Shown one piece after another: positions 6,325 through 6,326 of a stretch of 6,326 nucleotides of DNA (the first letter of the stretch is position 1; every line of letters begins with the position of its first letter). The translations under genes and the position numbers were made by a program. The DNA comes from an uncultured Prevotellaceae bacterium. GTDB taxonomy: Bacteria; Bacteroidota; Bacteroidia; Bacteroidales; Muribaculaceae. Under the pieces are notes generated by a model, which did no database searches, had not been told where the DNA came from, and was given only the letters and a program-made list of their open reading frames with translations. Location: assembly GCA_947254205.1 (NCBI GenBank), contig CAMYCE010000112.1, positions 1-6,326 of the forward strand, read 5' to 3'.

Positions 6325-6326
6325 AG

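Larger units (their letters stand above)
5658..6326 (-). mobile_element. Graveyard of two IS remnants with no intact gene
   Basis: This 669-base stretch downstream of the operon terminator has no full-length gene on either strand. It holds the IS982-type fragment (about 5735-6020) and, upstream of it in the same orientation, the IS1380-type fragment (about 6107-6206), both on the minus strand. About 85 bases of AT-rich, unassignable sequence lie between them. Bases 5658-5734 hold nothing I recognise apart from a small CCCG-GTT-CGGG hairpin at 5720-5730, next to the IS982 breakpoint. Neither element has two identifiable ends. The order suggests successive insertions or deletions, probably tolerated because the region lies beyond the operon's terminator. 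Confidence 0.65.

Overview
The window reads as Bacteroidota DNA, most likely order Bacteroidales and possibly Prevotella-like. The evidence is two long secreted proteins that both end in a type IX secretion system (T9SS) C-terminal sorting domain, a TTTG-N20-TATCTTTA promoter of the Bacteroidota type, no Shine-Dalgarno sequence before either start, and remnants of insertion sequences of types common in this order. The genus is inference only.

Layout. Bases 1-321 are an AT-rich intergenic stretch holding a good Bacteroidota promoter match (76-107) and a leader of about 200 nt with several possible hairpins, the best at 247-287. Bases 322-2307 encode a 661-residue Omp28-type exported protein with a thioredoxin-like CPNC motif. 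After a 17-nt gap, 2325-5540 encode a 1071-residue multidomain surface protein of the cleaved-adhesin/choice-of-anchor J kind, with three carboxypeptidase-regulatory-like domains and two fibronectin-III-like domains that each appear to be split by an inserted jelly-roll domain. Two hairpins follow; the second (5615-5657) is a convincing intrinsic terminator that closes the operon.

Bases 5658-6326 contain no intact gene. On the minus strand they carry an internal fragment of an IS982-family transposase (about 5735-6020) and, upstream in the same orientation, a frameshifted N-terminal fragment of what looks like an IS1380-family transposase (about 6107-6206). At the right edge a minus-strand reading frame (6187-6324) may be the tail of a host gene fused to IS sequence.

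How the genes work together. The pair looks like one transcription unit whose two products are exported by Sec, crossed to the surface by T9SS and anchored there or released. The two proteins appear to share a homologous beta-domain of about 150 residues: N-terminal in the first, inserted in a fibronectin-III domain in the second. This ties them together beyond mere adjacency. No substrate or partner can be read from the sequence.
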